This document shows, one piece after another, positions 40,813 to 51,365 of a DNA stretch of 64,000 bases. The notes below the pieces were generated by a model. It did no database searches. It saw only the letters and a program-made list of their open reading frames with translations, and was not told the origin of the DNA. The position numbers and the translations under genes were made by a program. Each line of letters begins with the position of its first letter. Position 1 is the first letter of the stretch. The DNA lies in assembly GCA_008477525.1 (NCBI GenBank), contig SPDT01000005.1, positions 1,178,001 to 1,242,000 of the forward strand, written 5' to 3'. The DNA is from Hypomyces perniciosus (lineage: Eukaryota > Ascomycota > Sordariomycetes > Hypocreales > Hypocreaceae).

Positions 40813-42978
40813 ATGGGTGCGTCGCTGCCCGGCCTTTGCCCTCTCCTCTTCATCTGTCTGAGGATCGTCTACTAATGCGAATTGCTAGCTCCCAAGAAGA
40901 AGGAACAGCAGAAAATGTCCCTGGGGGACTTTCTGGCTGATTCAGGTGGGTTGCCTGCTCTCACCCCTCCCTTTCCACCCTCAGCTTGCCGCCGCACTTC
41001 TTGGGTCGCATCGATGCCCCGCGCCAGAGGGCCAACATTGATTACGAACATGATATTGACTCGCCGCAGGTTTTGGTGGAGGCTCCTGGGCCGACGAAGT
41101 TGAGGAAACTTATGGTATGTCGCTCTCCCATGACCAATCGTTCATCGCCGATTGCTAATCTGCTTGTAGTTTCTGGTAGGCACTATATAATCTCTTGGCA
41201 TGGCAAAGTTTGGTGTTGTGCTGACCAACGTCATAGGAACCCAACAACTCCCACCTGCTCGCGATGGCGGCCGCTCTAGCGCCGTCTCTTCGTGGCAGGA
41301 TCGAGGTGTGTATCCCAGACATGATCGTGATCGTGAGACATCATACCTAACCGCAGCAGGCTACTCCGTCCGCGAGTCCGTTCCTACCAGGATCCCCGAC
41401 AAACCCCCTTACACTGCCCACCTGGGTAACTTGTCTTATGATGCTACCAGCGAATCCGTGACTGCCTTCTTTGAGGGCTGCAATGTCGTCAGCGTTCGAA
41501 TCATCGAGGATCGAGAGATGATGCGGCCCAAGGGCTTTGGATACGTTGAATTTGGTGATGTCGAAGGTCTCAAGAAGGCTCTGGCCCTTGACGGGGAGTC
41601 TTTTGAAGGCCGAATGATCAAGATCAAGGTCGCCGACCCTCGTAAGTACCCGATTAAATCAACCACTAGGAAGCTTATCGACTAACTAAAAGTTGCAGCT
41701 CGTGGCGGTGACAGCCGAGGTGAATCTACTCGAGACCTGAGCGACTGGACTCGCAAAGGTCCCCTCCCAGACATCCCTGGACGTAGTGCTCGCCAGCCTT
41801 CTGACTTTGGTGAGCGTCGCCCTCCTCGGGATCCCGCCACCGAAGGTCGGGCTACTCGCGAGATGACCTGGGAGCGGCGTGGACCATTGTCTCCCCTGCC
41901 GCAGCAGGAATTTGGTTCTGGATCTCGGGACAACAGCCGTGCTCGTCAACCTCAGGAGGGTTTGGGAGAGCGCAGCGAGTCGTTCCGTGGAAATCGCCGG
42001 GATCCCGCAACCTGGGGTGAAAGAGGGCAAGATGGCTCTCGCCCTCCCCGACGCGAGTATGAGCGGCCTGAACGCACCGAACGCCCCGAACGCGCTGAGC
42101 GTGCTGAGCGTGCTGACCGTAATCCAACCGCAGCTGAGAAGGATCTGCAGTGGCGAGACCGCATGCGCCCTGACGCTGCTGCCGGCACACCTTCTGTTGA
42201 TGGCAGCGAAGCTCCGTCATCCCCTGCTGCGCCTTCCGCTGCTCCAGCCCAAGCCCCTGGTGGCCGCCCTCGCTTGAACTTGACGAAGCGAACCGTTTCA
42301 GAGGCTCCTGACGCGAGCGCATCTGCCGCATCTGACTCCAAGGCGAGCCCATTCGGTGCTGCTCGTCCTATTGATACGGCAGCTCGAGAGAAGGAGATTG
42401 AGGAGAAGAGACTGCAGGCTATCCAAGAGAAGCGTGACGCCGATGAGAAGGCTAAGGAAGAGAAGCGCCTTGCCAAGGAGGCCAAGGAGGCCAAGGAGGC
42501 CAAGGAGGCCGAGGCTAAGGAGGCTGCTGCTGCTGCTGCTACTGCTGCTAAGGTTGAAGCCGAGGCAAAGGAAAGCGAGGAGCTGAAGCAAGACGAGGAG
42601 CCCAAGGCCGAGGGTGAGACTGAGAACGGAGAAACCACGGAGGAAAAGGTACCCATCCGGAGCAAGGAGCCCCGTGAGCCCCGCGAGGCCCGTGAGCGAG
42701 ATGCTGCCCAGGGCCCGAAGTCAAGAGCTGCCGAGGCCGGTAACTGGAGATCGGCTGGCAATGAGCAGCGGATTCCCCGTGGACCTCCTGGTGGTCGCGG
42801 TGGTCGTGGAGGTGGCGCACCCCGTGGCCCTCGCAACGACGGCCGTACTCCACGCTCTAACGGTCAGCAGCAGGCAGCACCGGCTGCCGCTGAGGGTGAT
42901 GCTCCGACCGCTGATGAGGACGGCTGGACCACAGTCCCCAATAAGAAGGGTCGCGCTGGACGGCCGTTGGTGTCCTAA
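40813..42978 (+). CDS. tif3: Translation initiation factor eIF4B (Tif3)
   Basis: eIF4B supports the eIF4A helicase and mRNA loading on the 40S subunit. The model is join(40813..40816, 40889..40945, 41070..41114, 41170..41175, 41237..41305, 41360..41641, 41699..42978), 580 residues, all phases closed. The first exon is 4 bp and the fourth is 6 bp. The N-terminal KKKEQQKMSLGDFLAD and SWADEVEETY motifs are typical. One RRM spans about residues 78-153, with AHLGNL (RNP2) and KGFGYVEF (RNP1). After it come Arg/Asp/Gly-rich stretches, short repeats (ERPERTERPERAERAERADR), a charged helix of KEAKEAKEA type, an RGG-like run (PPGGRGGRGGGAPRG) and a conserved end, DEDGWTTV. The gene order and long 3' exon fit filamentous fungal eIF4B. 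Confidence 0.95.
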
Positions 42979-44275
42979 AAAAAGAAAAGATTGCACACTT
43001 ATAGTCTCCATTTCCTTTCGGTTTCATGACTAGAGACGCCGTCGCAAGATACGCCTGCGGATCCAGTCCTGATATCGTGTCCACTTCTCCCGACTCCATG
43101 CTTCACTGCTCGCGAACGGTTCTTAGCTTCCAACATCACCCGCCTTCGGCTGAACCCCTTGGATATGGCCCATGATTTCATGAGCTAGATACATCGTCCC
43201 GTATGTTTATGAATCCCACGATTCTCTTTAACCGCTCAACGTCATCTGTCGTGAGCTCCGCAATACTTGTTCTCGAAAGAACTTGTCACTTGGGCTTACT
43301 GACTGAGCTGTTGAGCTCCTTTGTGATTGGCACATATACATACACGGTCGAGCGATGTTTGGTTGAATTTGCTGGGCATCTACGCAGCATCTTTGACGCA
43401 GAGGGGAAAGGAAGATGACGGCGGTGAATGGGCGGGAACCCACTGATGCATTTTAATTGATGTCAAGTTTTTTACGCGGGGACGGACTGAAAAGGAGGGA
43501 GAGATGATTTGACGATCAACTTTTCGAACGATGATGATGACGGGCTCCACGCTTATGTGCAATGACACGCAGTGAGCAGGGCTCTGGCTGTTCATCTACG
43601 GACCTCAAAAATGGAAAGACTCCATACGGCGGGTTGTTTTTTTGTTTCCCCTTTTCCCACTTTCCTTTTATCTTTCATTTTTCTTTTGGTCCTTTCATAG
43701 GGAGGTTGCAAAAAAGGCTTGGGAAGGCTTTTACGTTGGTCGCGGAGGACAGGCAGACGTAGATGCTTGATGGTTGCGGATTGATAGATGGCCCGGAAGC
43801 AATCGAATATAAAAAGTCGAAAATGCCAATACGGCCTTGCCTGTGATATGACGGTATCATGGACCAGTCACATGAAAACCGGAAATACATCAGCCTAATC
43901 TCTTCAAGGATGCCTATTTGAAGATTCTTTGACTCAAGACTGTTTCATCTGCCTACCAGGTAGCATCAGGCATTCGCCCGTGACGAACAAACAAATACAG
44001 AAATGGTGTTGATTGTTGCCTTGAGCTGGTCATTAATGCCTGGGAGGGATGAGCATAGGATAACTACAAAATAGAGATACTAGTCTGCTCTTCATGATAT
44101 CCTTCCTTTTAAAAGCCAGGAATTAATTATATCCTGGGACGAAGAAGTACTCACTCCCAAGCCAGGAGGATAACGCGGGGTTACAAGAACCGAAACTCTT
44201 ACAACACCAACAAACCCTTGAGATATATATCTCACCATACTCTCAAAGGACTCACCCCTTTCTAACACGTCAACC
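42979..44275. other. Intergenic between eIF4B and the Nudix gene
   Basis: 1.3 kb, containing the eIF4B 3' UTR and the Nudix promoter. T-rich strips near 43630-43690. No ORF here looks real and no RNA gene was seen. Confidence 0.5.
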
Positions 44276-45019
44276 ATGGCTTCTCAAACAACTTCCCCGA
44301 GTCGTCCTCCTCTCTTTAAATACTCCTTCTCACACACCCTCTCTCCCCTCCTCACATCTTCTTCCCCATCCACATTCCTCTCCTCCCGCGCACACGTCAA
44401 AAACCTCATGACTGCCACCATCGTCTTCCTCCAACCCCTTTCTCATCCCGAAGAAGAAGACCAGATGCTTCTCGTCCGTCGCGCACCCGCAGATTCATAC
44501 CCCCTCAAGTGGGAAATCCTAGGCGGCACGATCGACCTCCCCACCGATCTCTCCATCCTCTCCGCCGCCGCCCGCGAACTCTGGGAAGAAACATCCCTCG
44601 AGGCTTCGCATTTCCACTCTTGCACCGTTGGCCTCCTCGTGTCTCCTACCGCGGAGCCAGAGCCAGAGCCAGAGCCAGAGCCAGAGGTTATAGACTGGGG
44701 CATCGCTCCAAGCGAGGAATCCATCGGCCAGGAGCGAGGAGACGATGGGGTAACCCTCGTGACGTTTTTGGAAACGGGCGAGGTGTGGGGGAAAGTCACG
44801 CTTATGGCTGATGTGCAGGATACGACTGCTGTTCGGCTTGATCCGGAGGAGCACGTGGAGTGGGCGTGGGTTACGGAGCGGGAGGCGAGGACGGGGTGGC
44901 TTGAGGGTGAGAAAGGGGAGAAGAGAGTGCTTGGGTTTGTGAGTGCGGGAGTGAGGAGCATTGTGTTGGAGGGGTTTAGGTTGAGGAAGAAGATGAGGGA
45001 GGATGGGAAGATTGAGTAG
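44276..45019 (+). CDS. Nudix hydrolase
   Basis: Single exon, 247 residues from the ATG at 44276. The Nudix fold shows as MTATIVFLQPL, MLLVRRAP, LKWEILGGTIDLP and a Nudix-box-like helix SAAARELWEETSL at about 96-108. The REx2EE core (R100, E101, E104, E105) that binds Mg2+ is intact. Upstream of it the spacing is one residue off the classical GX5EX7 pattern, with no Glu at the usual place. A hexanucleotide repeat (GAGCCA) encodes an (EP)n run at about 127-137, between two strands of the domain. Nudix enzymes cleave nucleoside diphosphates linked to other groups; the substrate cannot be read from sequence. It converges on the GPHR gene, with 204 bp between the stops. Confidence 0.88.
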   Translation: MASQTTSPSRPPLFKYSFSHTLSPLLTSSSPSTFLSSRAHVKNLMTATIVFLQPLSHPEEEDQMLLVRRAPADSYPLKWEILGGTIDLPTDLSILSAAARELWEETSLEASHFHSCTVGLLVSPTAEPEPEPEPEPEVIDWGIAPSEESIGQERGDDGVTLVTFLETGEVWGKVTLMADVQDTTAVRLDPEEHVEWAWVTEREARTGWLEGEKGEKRVLGFVSAGVRSIVLEGFRLRKKMREDGKIE

Positions 45020-45223
45020 AAGGAGTATCGAAGGGGCCTGTCCTAGAGACATTCAAGACTAAATCTCAATACCGTTTGGCGAAGAAGAAAGAAACAATAC
45101 ATTAATGTCTGCATGTCCTGCATGATTCAACCAACATATCTCACAGCAATACACCCACCCCAACGCCAACCCAATGTCTCCCCCTTTCCCACCTCATACT
45201 TCATACAACATACAGGTACATTG

Positions 45224-46891
45224 TCAAGATAGCTTCTCTCCCCTCTCCTCCACCCCATACTCATCCCACTCATCATCCACCAGCCCACTCCCTAACCTCC
45301 TACCCACCCAGATTCCCAACGCCGTGACAACACTCCCCAGGAGGAACCAGCCCTCAAACCAGCCATCCACAAACGCCGGCGTCAGGGCCCCGCGCAAGAC
45401 GCCTCCTACCGCCGTCCTCGCCTCGTTGGGGAGCTGACTCCTCAGCAGCAAACTCGCTGAAATCACATACGTCGCGGCGACTTGGCCGACAGCTAGCGCG
45501 AGATTCGCTTGTGCGTGCCGCAGCAAACCTGGCGTCCACTTGGCGAAGAGGTGGAACGTTTGCACCGCGCTGTTGGCGCTGGCTGCGAGGATCACGCCAC
45601 TCAAGGCGAAGCTGATGATGCGCGCCCAAGCTAGCTGGTCCAACTTGGGATCCCAGTGCCGCGCCAGCAGGCCCAGGAATCGGTTGATAGGATCGCTGCT
45701 TGCAAAGCTGGCGGATGGCGATGACGCGCGCCGAACTGTTGTAAGACACGTCGCAAGGATCCGGTACAAGCAGTAGAAGCTAAAGATATATGACGGCATA
45801 AGAAGAACTCGACCAACCGGTGTCGAGGCCCGGACTGTAGCAGCGCGTTGGCTCTTCATGATGGAGAGATTGGATGAGAGATTCGCCTCCATGGTTTCTA
45901 GACCGGCAATTTCGACCTTTAGCGCTTGGATCTCGATCTCCTCGCTTGACTGTCCGCGGATCGAGCCCATCACCATACCCACAAGTCCGCCTCCGCCCGA
46001 GTTCTTGGGACTAGAGCCTGCAACTTTCCGTTCTAGGTATTGCAGTCGATGGCGTTTCGTTGCGAGCATCTCGCTAGTGGCATCTAGTCCCGTCTGCTTC
46101 CTGTTCACATCTGCCTCAGTAAGCGGCCGCTTCTTCCTCCTGGACCCAGAATCGAAGGTATGCCAGGGCGACGACACAGATGCGAAACCAGAAAGCAAAG
46201 CCATGAGCGATATCCCCACCACGCCAATTCGCTCAAGACATGCCCTCGTCAATATCTCACCGAAAGTGCCATGCAAACGATCAGGCGTAGACCGCATCAA
46301 AATCTCCGCCCTCGGCACAATATTCCCCATCGACCAAAAGACAAACAACCAGCCCCCAAACAGCACCGCCTGCAACCCCATCGCAGCCTTGGGCAGCTTC
46401 CCCTTGGCCGTCCTCTGGAAACTCCATCCCGCGCCCAACACCAGAGAGCGACACTCGAGCCAGGGTATCAAAACCACCAACATAAACAACAGCGTAGGCA
46501 CCGTCACTCTCAGCGCCAGGTTCCTCGCCGCCGGATCAACCACCTCCAAAATCTCTGCCATGATCAACGCGCCCAACGTCGCTGCCAGCGCAACCGTCGT
46601 TCCAAATGCCCACGCCGCACCACGCCTCCTCCAGCTCTTGGCTCCATGTTCCGCATGAACCTGGCGCAGCGCTGCGGGTGCGTGGGCAGGCAAGACATGC
46701 TCCTCTCCATCGCGAGCCTCGTCGTGCGCTGCACGGCTTAGACGTGGGAAGACGTGCCGCACAGCGAAGACATTGGCGACAAAGAAAACGAGGGCAAAGG
46801 GCAGAGCGGCAAGCATAGCCGTGGGAGTTATAGCGTTGGGATCGCGGGCGGTGCAGGCATCGGCGTGGAAGCACGAGGAGAAGGGCCACAT
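45224..46891 (-). CDS. Golgi pH regulator / GPR89 family membrane protein
   Basis: Single exon, 555 residues from the ATG at 46891. There is an N-terminal helix (AMLAALPFALVFFVANVF), further helices at about 93-117, 126-145 and 172-192, and the conserved loop LLSGFASVSSPWHTF at about 230-245. A long polar helical region follows (SEEIEIQALKVEIAGLE), then four more helices, with MPSYIFSFYCLYRILATCLT at the start of the last group. This is the GPHR/ABA-GPCR domain order: an N-terminal half, a coiled-coil linker and a C-terminal half. Animal GPHR is an anion channel needed for Golgi acidification, and plant GTG1/2 are homologous. In fungi a Golgi role is inferred. High GC and Ala content distinguish it from its neighbours. 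Confidence 0.9.
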   Translation of the reverse strand: MWPFSSCFHADACTARDPNAITPTAMLAALPFALVFFVANVFAVRHVFPRLSRAAHDEARDGEEHVLPAHAPAALRQVHAEHGAKSWRRRGAAWAFGTTVALAATLGALIMAEILEVVDPAARNLALRVTVPTLLFMLVVLIPWLECRSLVLGAGWSFQRTAKGKLPKAAMGLQAVLFGGWLFVFWSMGNIVPRAEILMRSTPDRLHGTFGEILTRACLERIGVVGISLMALLSGFASVSSPWHTFDSGSRRKKRPLTEADVNRKQTGLDATSEMLATKRHRLQYLERKVAGSSPKNSGGGGLVGMVMGSIRGQSSEEIEIQALKVEIAGLETMEANLSSNLSIMKSQRAATVRASTPVGRVLLMPSYIFSFYCLYRILATCLTTVRRASSPSASFASSDPINRFLGLLARHWDPKLDQLAWARIISFALSGVILAASANSAVQTFHLFAKWTPGLLRHAQANLALAVGQVAATYVISASLLLRSQLPNEARTAVGGVLRGALTPAFVDGWFEGWFLLGSVVTALGIWVGRRLGSGLVDDEWDEYGVEERGEKLS

Positions 46892-47821
46892 GTCGAAGGC
46901 CAGATCTTCGTTCCCTGCTCGTCGTTTCGTGTGATTACTATTAGTCGTATCGCTTTGTTCGTGCTATCTCGACAAGGTGATGCAAATCCACGGCCCCAAG
47001 TCGAGGAGGTGTCTCTCTGGCGCGCATCCGTGCGAATTGGGCCTGCGATACGAGTTCTCTTAGTCCCTACTTAAGTCGAGTAAGTCACCTTGCTTGTCCG
47101 GATGCGTTGAAAGGTTGAAAACGAGAAAGAAAAAAATTAATAATAAATGAATACGAAGCGCGGCGATGTGTCGTCAGCTCGCCCGCTCTTGGAAATCCGA
47201 AGCGACTCAATAGAATGACGACGACCTGCATGCAGCAACGGCTGACACACGAGGTACGTACTCCGTACATGCGTACCTACTAACGTACCACTGCTGCAGA
47301 ATCTCGCGTATCGCTGTGTGGGGGACTATTACTACTACCGAACAACGTGTTTCAGTGGGCAGATAAGAAGATAAGACCCCCTGAGCGCTGAATGCAGCTA
47401 CTAATAGTAGTGCTTCGTACTCAACACCATTGTCTGTGAACACAGGCATCGTCAACTTCGCGACGCCATCTTCAAAGAAATACGAGTTGGGGGCTTGATG
47501 GCTTCGTGCTGCAATCAAGGTACAGACGCCACCGGCAGACACCGATCCGATGATATTGGATTCTAACATGCCATTGGACCTACTGTCTGTCAAAACTTGA
47601 CTGGCTGCAGTGTTACTTCATCATGCGTCACGTCACCTCGTACAACTGCATCACATCATCCAATATCACACCAATCAGTATGCATCATCAATCGCTTGTC
47701 AGATTATACGAATACTTCGCCTAGGGAAATATCTCACGTTTCCTATCCCATCAAAAGAAAACCCTCCATTCACCATCCCATACGTACTGCCTTCGCTTCC
47801 TAGCAATCAATCATCGCTGCA
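46892..47821. other. Intergenic, GPHR upstream region
   Basis: 930 bp without a supported gene. TACTCCGTA at 47259-47267 within a run of TAC/GTA-rich sequence. Confidence 0.5.
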
Positions 47822-48571
47822 TCATCGGCAGCATATCCATAAAGACTTCCAACAAGATTTCCACCACGAATTCTTCTCGGCCTCAGCCTCAGGGCCGTCC
47901 TTGACATTCTGATCTACATCGCTGTCATTGGGGGTGACTGCATCAGATCTTCTTCTTGATCCATTATGAGAAAACTCCACATGTCTGGCTGTAACATGAC
48001 TATGCGATGAATTCCTTCCTGACGCCGCGGGCACCCTCATGGCGACACCCGCTTGAGCAGGGGCTGGTTGCTGCCTTGTCGCCAACCTCTGGGGTCGTCT
48101 GAGACTCGGGTCCATTCTGGGTCTTGCATTGGCCTGGGTGCCATCGAATCCGAAAGCCGTAGTCGGGCTACGGTAGGGAGGCCCATTAGAGTGAGAGCTA
48201 GTCCTGCTCAGAACATTCTGGTTCAACATGAAATCTTCGGTGAAGCGCGTTTGCTGCTGTGGCCTCATTGGGGGAGCATTGCGCCAGTTGCCACTCTATG
48301 CCCCAACGATTGCTCTAGGTCCATCATGACGTTCACCCTCTCGGATTGTCGGAAGAAGGTCAACCGAGCGCGACCTCCGTGGCCGCCGCCTGGAACGAGG
48401 TCGGTGTGCCCCATTATACATCATCCAGACGTCATAGGGCTCCGAGTCGACAAGCCCCTCTAGATATGATTTATCTGGATGCTTCCATGAGTCATCCTTG
48501 GGTCCATCCAATTTGGGGGCGTCATAACAATAATTAGTCCCACTGGTGTCAAGATCTCGGTCAATGTGCAT
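47822..48571 (-). CDS. Possible hypothetical gene downstream of the stress protein
   Basis: Two open stretches on the minus strand, 48571-48296 and 48268-47822, lie in one frame and are parted only by a TAG at 48296-48298. Both read as protein rather than noise: the first has SYLEGLVDSEPYDVWMMYNG followed by an Arg-rich stretch; the second is polar, Ser/Arg/Gln-rich, and ends WWKSCWKSLWICCR, a Trp/Cys tail that resembles a lipid-anchored C-terminus. The first ATG (48571) is 3 bp past the stress-protein stop codon and in the same frame as that gene. It may be a lost C-terminal extension, a separate gene with an unseen intron, or chance. I recognise no family. Confidence 0.35.
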
Positions 48572-48574
48572 CCT

Positions 48575-50910
48575 CTACGATGCATTCTTGGGATCATGCC
48601 CTTGCGCTTCGTCATCTTCCTCCTCATCCTCATTGACACCCATTCTGAGAGCAGCCGCCTCATTAACCTCCATCTCATGCAGATGGTTGAGTTTCTGCTG
48701 CTGATTCAGGGCTTGTAATCCAGTCATAACCTCGAACTCGGCCTCTTCATCATCATCCTCGTCCTCGCTATTCATAGCGCTGGGTGGCGATGTATCGGCG
48801 ATGACGCGGGGCTCCGCGCTCGTTTGGGAGCCGGTGGATAGGTCGGGTGACTTAGATCGAACTAGGTGTGAATGGATGGGTTTTATGGTCGGATCAAACG
48901 CGGCTGGCAGCCCGAGGACCTTAGCCACCTGATGGGCCTCTTCGTCGGCCGAGATTTGAACCTCGAGCTCGTATGTGCTGCTTGCCTCGCTATCGGCTTC
49001 GTGTTTGCCGTGCGTAGCAGCGAGCATAGCGATGTAAGTCTGACGAGAGTGGTCGTTGGAGCGCTTCGCCTTCTTCTTGATGCGCTTTTCCGTCGGCCTG
49101 ACAACGACAACTGGTACGGGCGAGTACTGAAGGCAGTACTTCGAAAACGAATTGCGCGTGTTGACGAGTCCCTGGATGCCACCTAGCGATCGTCCTCGAG
49201 TGCCCACAATGAGCATGGCCGGTTGATACATTTGAATCTGGTAGACGATCAGTGCTAGGGTTCTTGGAATAATGCATTGGCGGCAGTATAGAGGCCTACC
49301 AGCTTCTGGAACGTAGCGTGCAACTTGCCCACTGCATACTCAAGGACGAAGCTGATGGCGCGATTAGCTCCATTCTTGTCCAGGATACTCCTCATAACCT
49401 GATCCGCATCATCCTGATACTGCTTATCATTGAGTCGGAGATCCTTTTCGATCACGCGCACACAAATAATCTCGTCTCCATCATCCACGAGCTCATCCAG
49501 TAGCCATTGAATTGCGTAGTCTGAGTAGGAATGGTCATCAACTCCGACCATGAAGGTACGCGACCGACGGCGCGCCTGATAGCCCTTGTGTCGGACATTG
49601 AGCGTCAGCGACAGAGTGTTGTTTTTCGTCGCTTCGCCGTTGGGTACGTTGTCAAACCCAACATGGCGCTGAAATCTGTCGTGGTGAGGCGCGGTTAGTG
49701 TCGCCATTTCGTCGCAAAATGGAGCTGACAAGGAATAGGATGATGATGAAAGGCAAAAGAAACGATGAAAGACGAGGAACAATCCAGAATGGATGGGGAG
49801 ACAGTGAGGGGGAAATAGCCGTGTCAATAGTTAAATTGTGGGACGATGACGGCGACGAACGTGGCTGTGATGCGATGCGACATCTGGAGCTGCCGCTTCT
49901 GGCTCGTATGGTCCAACTGGTCTGGTCCATCACGCGAGTCGCTTCCGTCAAGCTTTGCGACAGCGGGGTAAAAGTGAGGAGTCGTGGTGGCAGTGGGGCG
50001 TAAGAAGTGAGTGTGGAGGGCGCTGGGAAACCGGGCGGAGAAGGGATCTGGGGAGATGCGGCTGGAGCGCAACGTGAGGCCCCCAAGGCCCCATGATGAT
50101 GCCTCCGCGCATGGCGATAGAATAGGCTGTAGTGAGGCCTGCGAGGCTATCCGATAGGAGACCCTTGATTGTCCCATTGAGGGGAATGAGGAGCACCGCT
50201 AGTGCTTGATAGGGTCACAGACTCGCATGGCAGCGTTGACACTCCACCCCTCCACGACGACGTGCCATTATCCATGCTAAGACAGCTAAGACAGACCGCG
50301 TGCGGAAAGGTTGAGACCATCCCATCCAGACGGCATAAGAGTGCCGAGACAGCGGGCCAGAGGCGGTATGGCGTTTTCCATAAGAACAGGACACTTGCCC
50401 TGTCTCTGAGTCTGACGACATTGTCTGAGACCTCCTTCGACATTCGGCCGTTCCAGATGTCTCCGACCTCTTGGCGACGGACACAGTTCCGTACTCCCGA
50501 GACAAAATTCCCAGCAAGTGCAAGGGAATAGCAAGATGGAGACAGATGAAGAGAGACGAAGAGAGAGAGAAAAAACGCGGTACTCACCTGTCATGCGGCG
50601 GAGAGCTGGCTCTGACTCTGGAGCCGTCGGAGGGGCGCTTCTGCAGACCTGGTGGCCGTCGTCGAGACGAGGTGGACAGGCTTCTGCCCACGGATTCTCC
50701 GTTGGGCTTGGGCAGATCGCTAGGAAACGTCACCATCGACGGACGTCGTGATGAGGTATCGCTGGCATCAGACGCGGGCACTGTGGAAACATGGCCTTCG
50801 TGGGTGATCCTGGATGGGAAGTAGTCGCCGTCCTTGCTGTGTTTGGGCGACATAGACGACGTGGGCGAAACGTCAGAGTCTGAGCTCCGTGGTGTTGGTA
50901 ACGGAGACAT
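48575..50910 (-). CDS. Universal stress protein (UspA-type) domain protein
   Basis: The model is complement(48575..49237, 49300..49675, 50588..50910), 453 residues, phases closed. The N-terminal 108 residues are Ser/Pro-rich and disordered (MSPLPTPRSSDSDVSPTSS). The UspA fold spans roughly 145-300: SRTFMVGVDDHSYSDYAIQW at the first strand and helix, EIICVRVIEKD, then PAMLIVGTRGRSLGGIQGL and SPVPVVVVRP at the end. The strict G-x9-G(S/T) ATP loop is altered (NTRNSFSKY), as in other ascomycete members. The tail is acidic. Fungal USPs of this type are linked to stress, but no partner is known. Intron 1 is 912 bp, long for this genome. An in-frame ATG at 49707 inside it would give a short form beginning MATLTAPHHD and entering exon 2 without splicing. 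Confidence 0.88.
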
Positions 50911-51334
50911 GATAGGCGTGCCTCTGATTGTCTGTTGATGAGCCGGCTTGCTTGCTTGCTTGTTCGTTCGCGGCAGGTTTGTCGAAGGTTGGTTCGCGAT
51001 GCTGACACCAAGGCACAGAGAACGATGGCGGATAAAATAAAACAATACCTGTCGAAAGAGAAAAAAAGAATGAGACTGGGAGAGAAAAGAATGAACGAGA
51101 ATGAAGCAGGAAAACAGATGGCGAGGCGAGGCTTTATCTATCTATGTCCGTTTGTCTGTGCTCACCCTCTGTTTCTGGAGGATTCAAACAAGTATCGGCT
51201 GGCTAAGACAATGAGACAACGCTGTGTTTTGAGCCGGCATCAAAAATGCCGAACGGTGCAACACGACAGGAGCGGCTTGCGGGAAGGCGCAGACGAAGAA
51301 AAATGATTAAGTCAGAATGGCAGCGACTGATATT

Positions 51335-51365
<31 letters not shown>

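Noticed and set aside
41952..42836. 294-residue minus-strand ORF of Ser/Ala-rich type
   Set aside because: Antisense shadow of the Arg/Glu-rich 3' exon of eIF4B.
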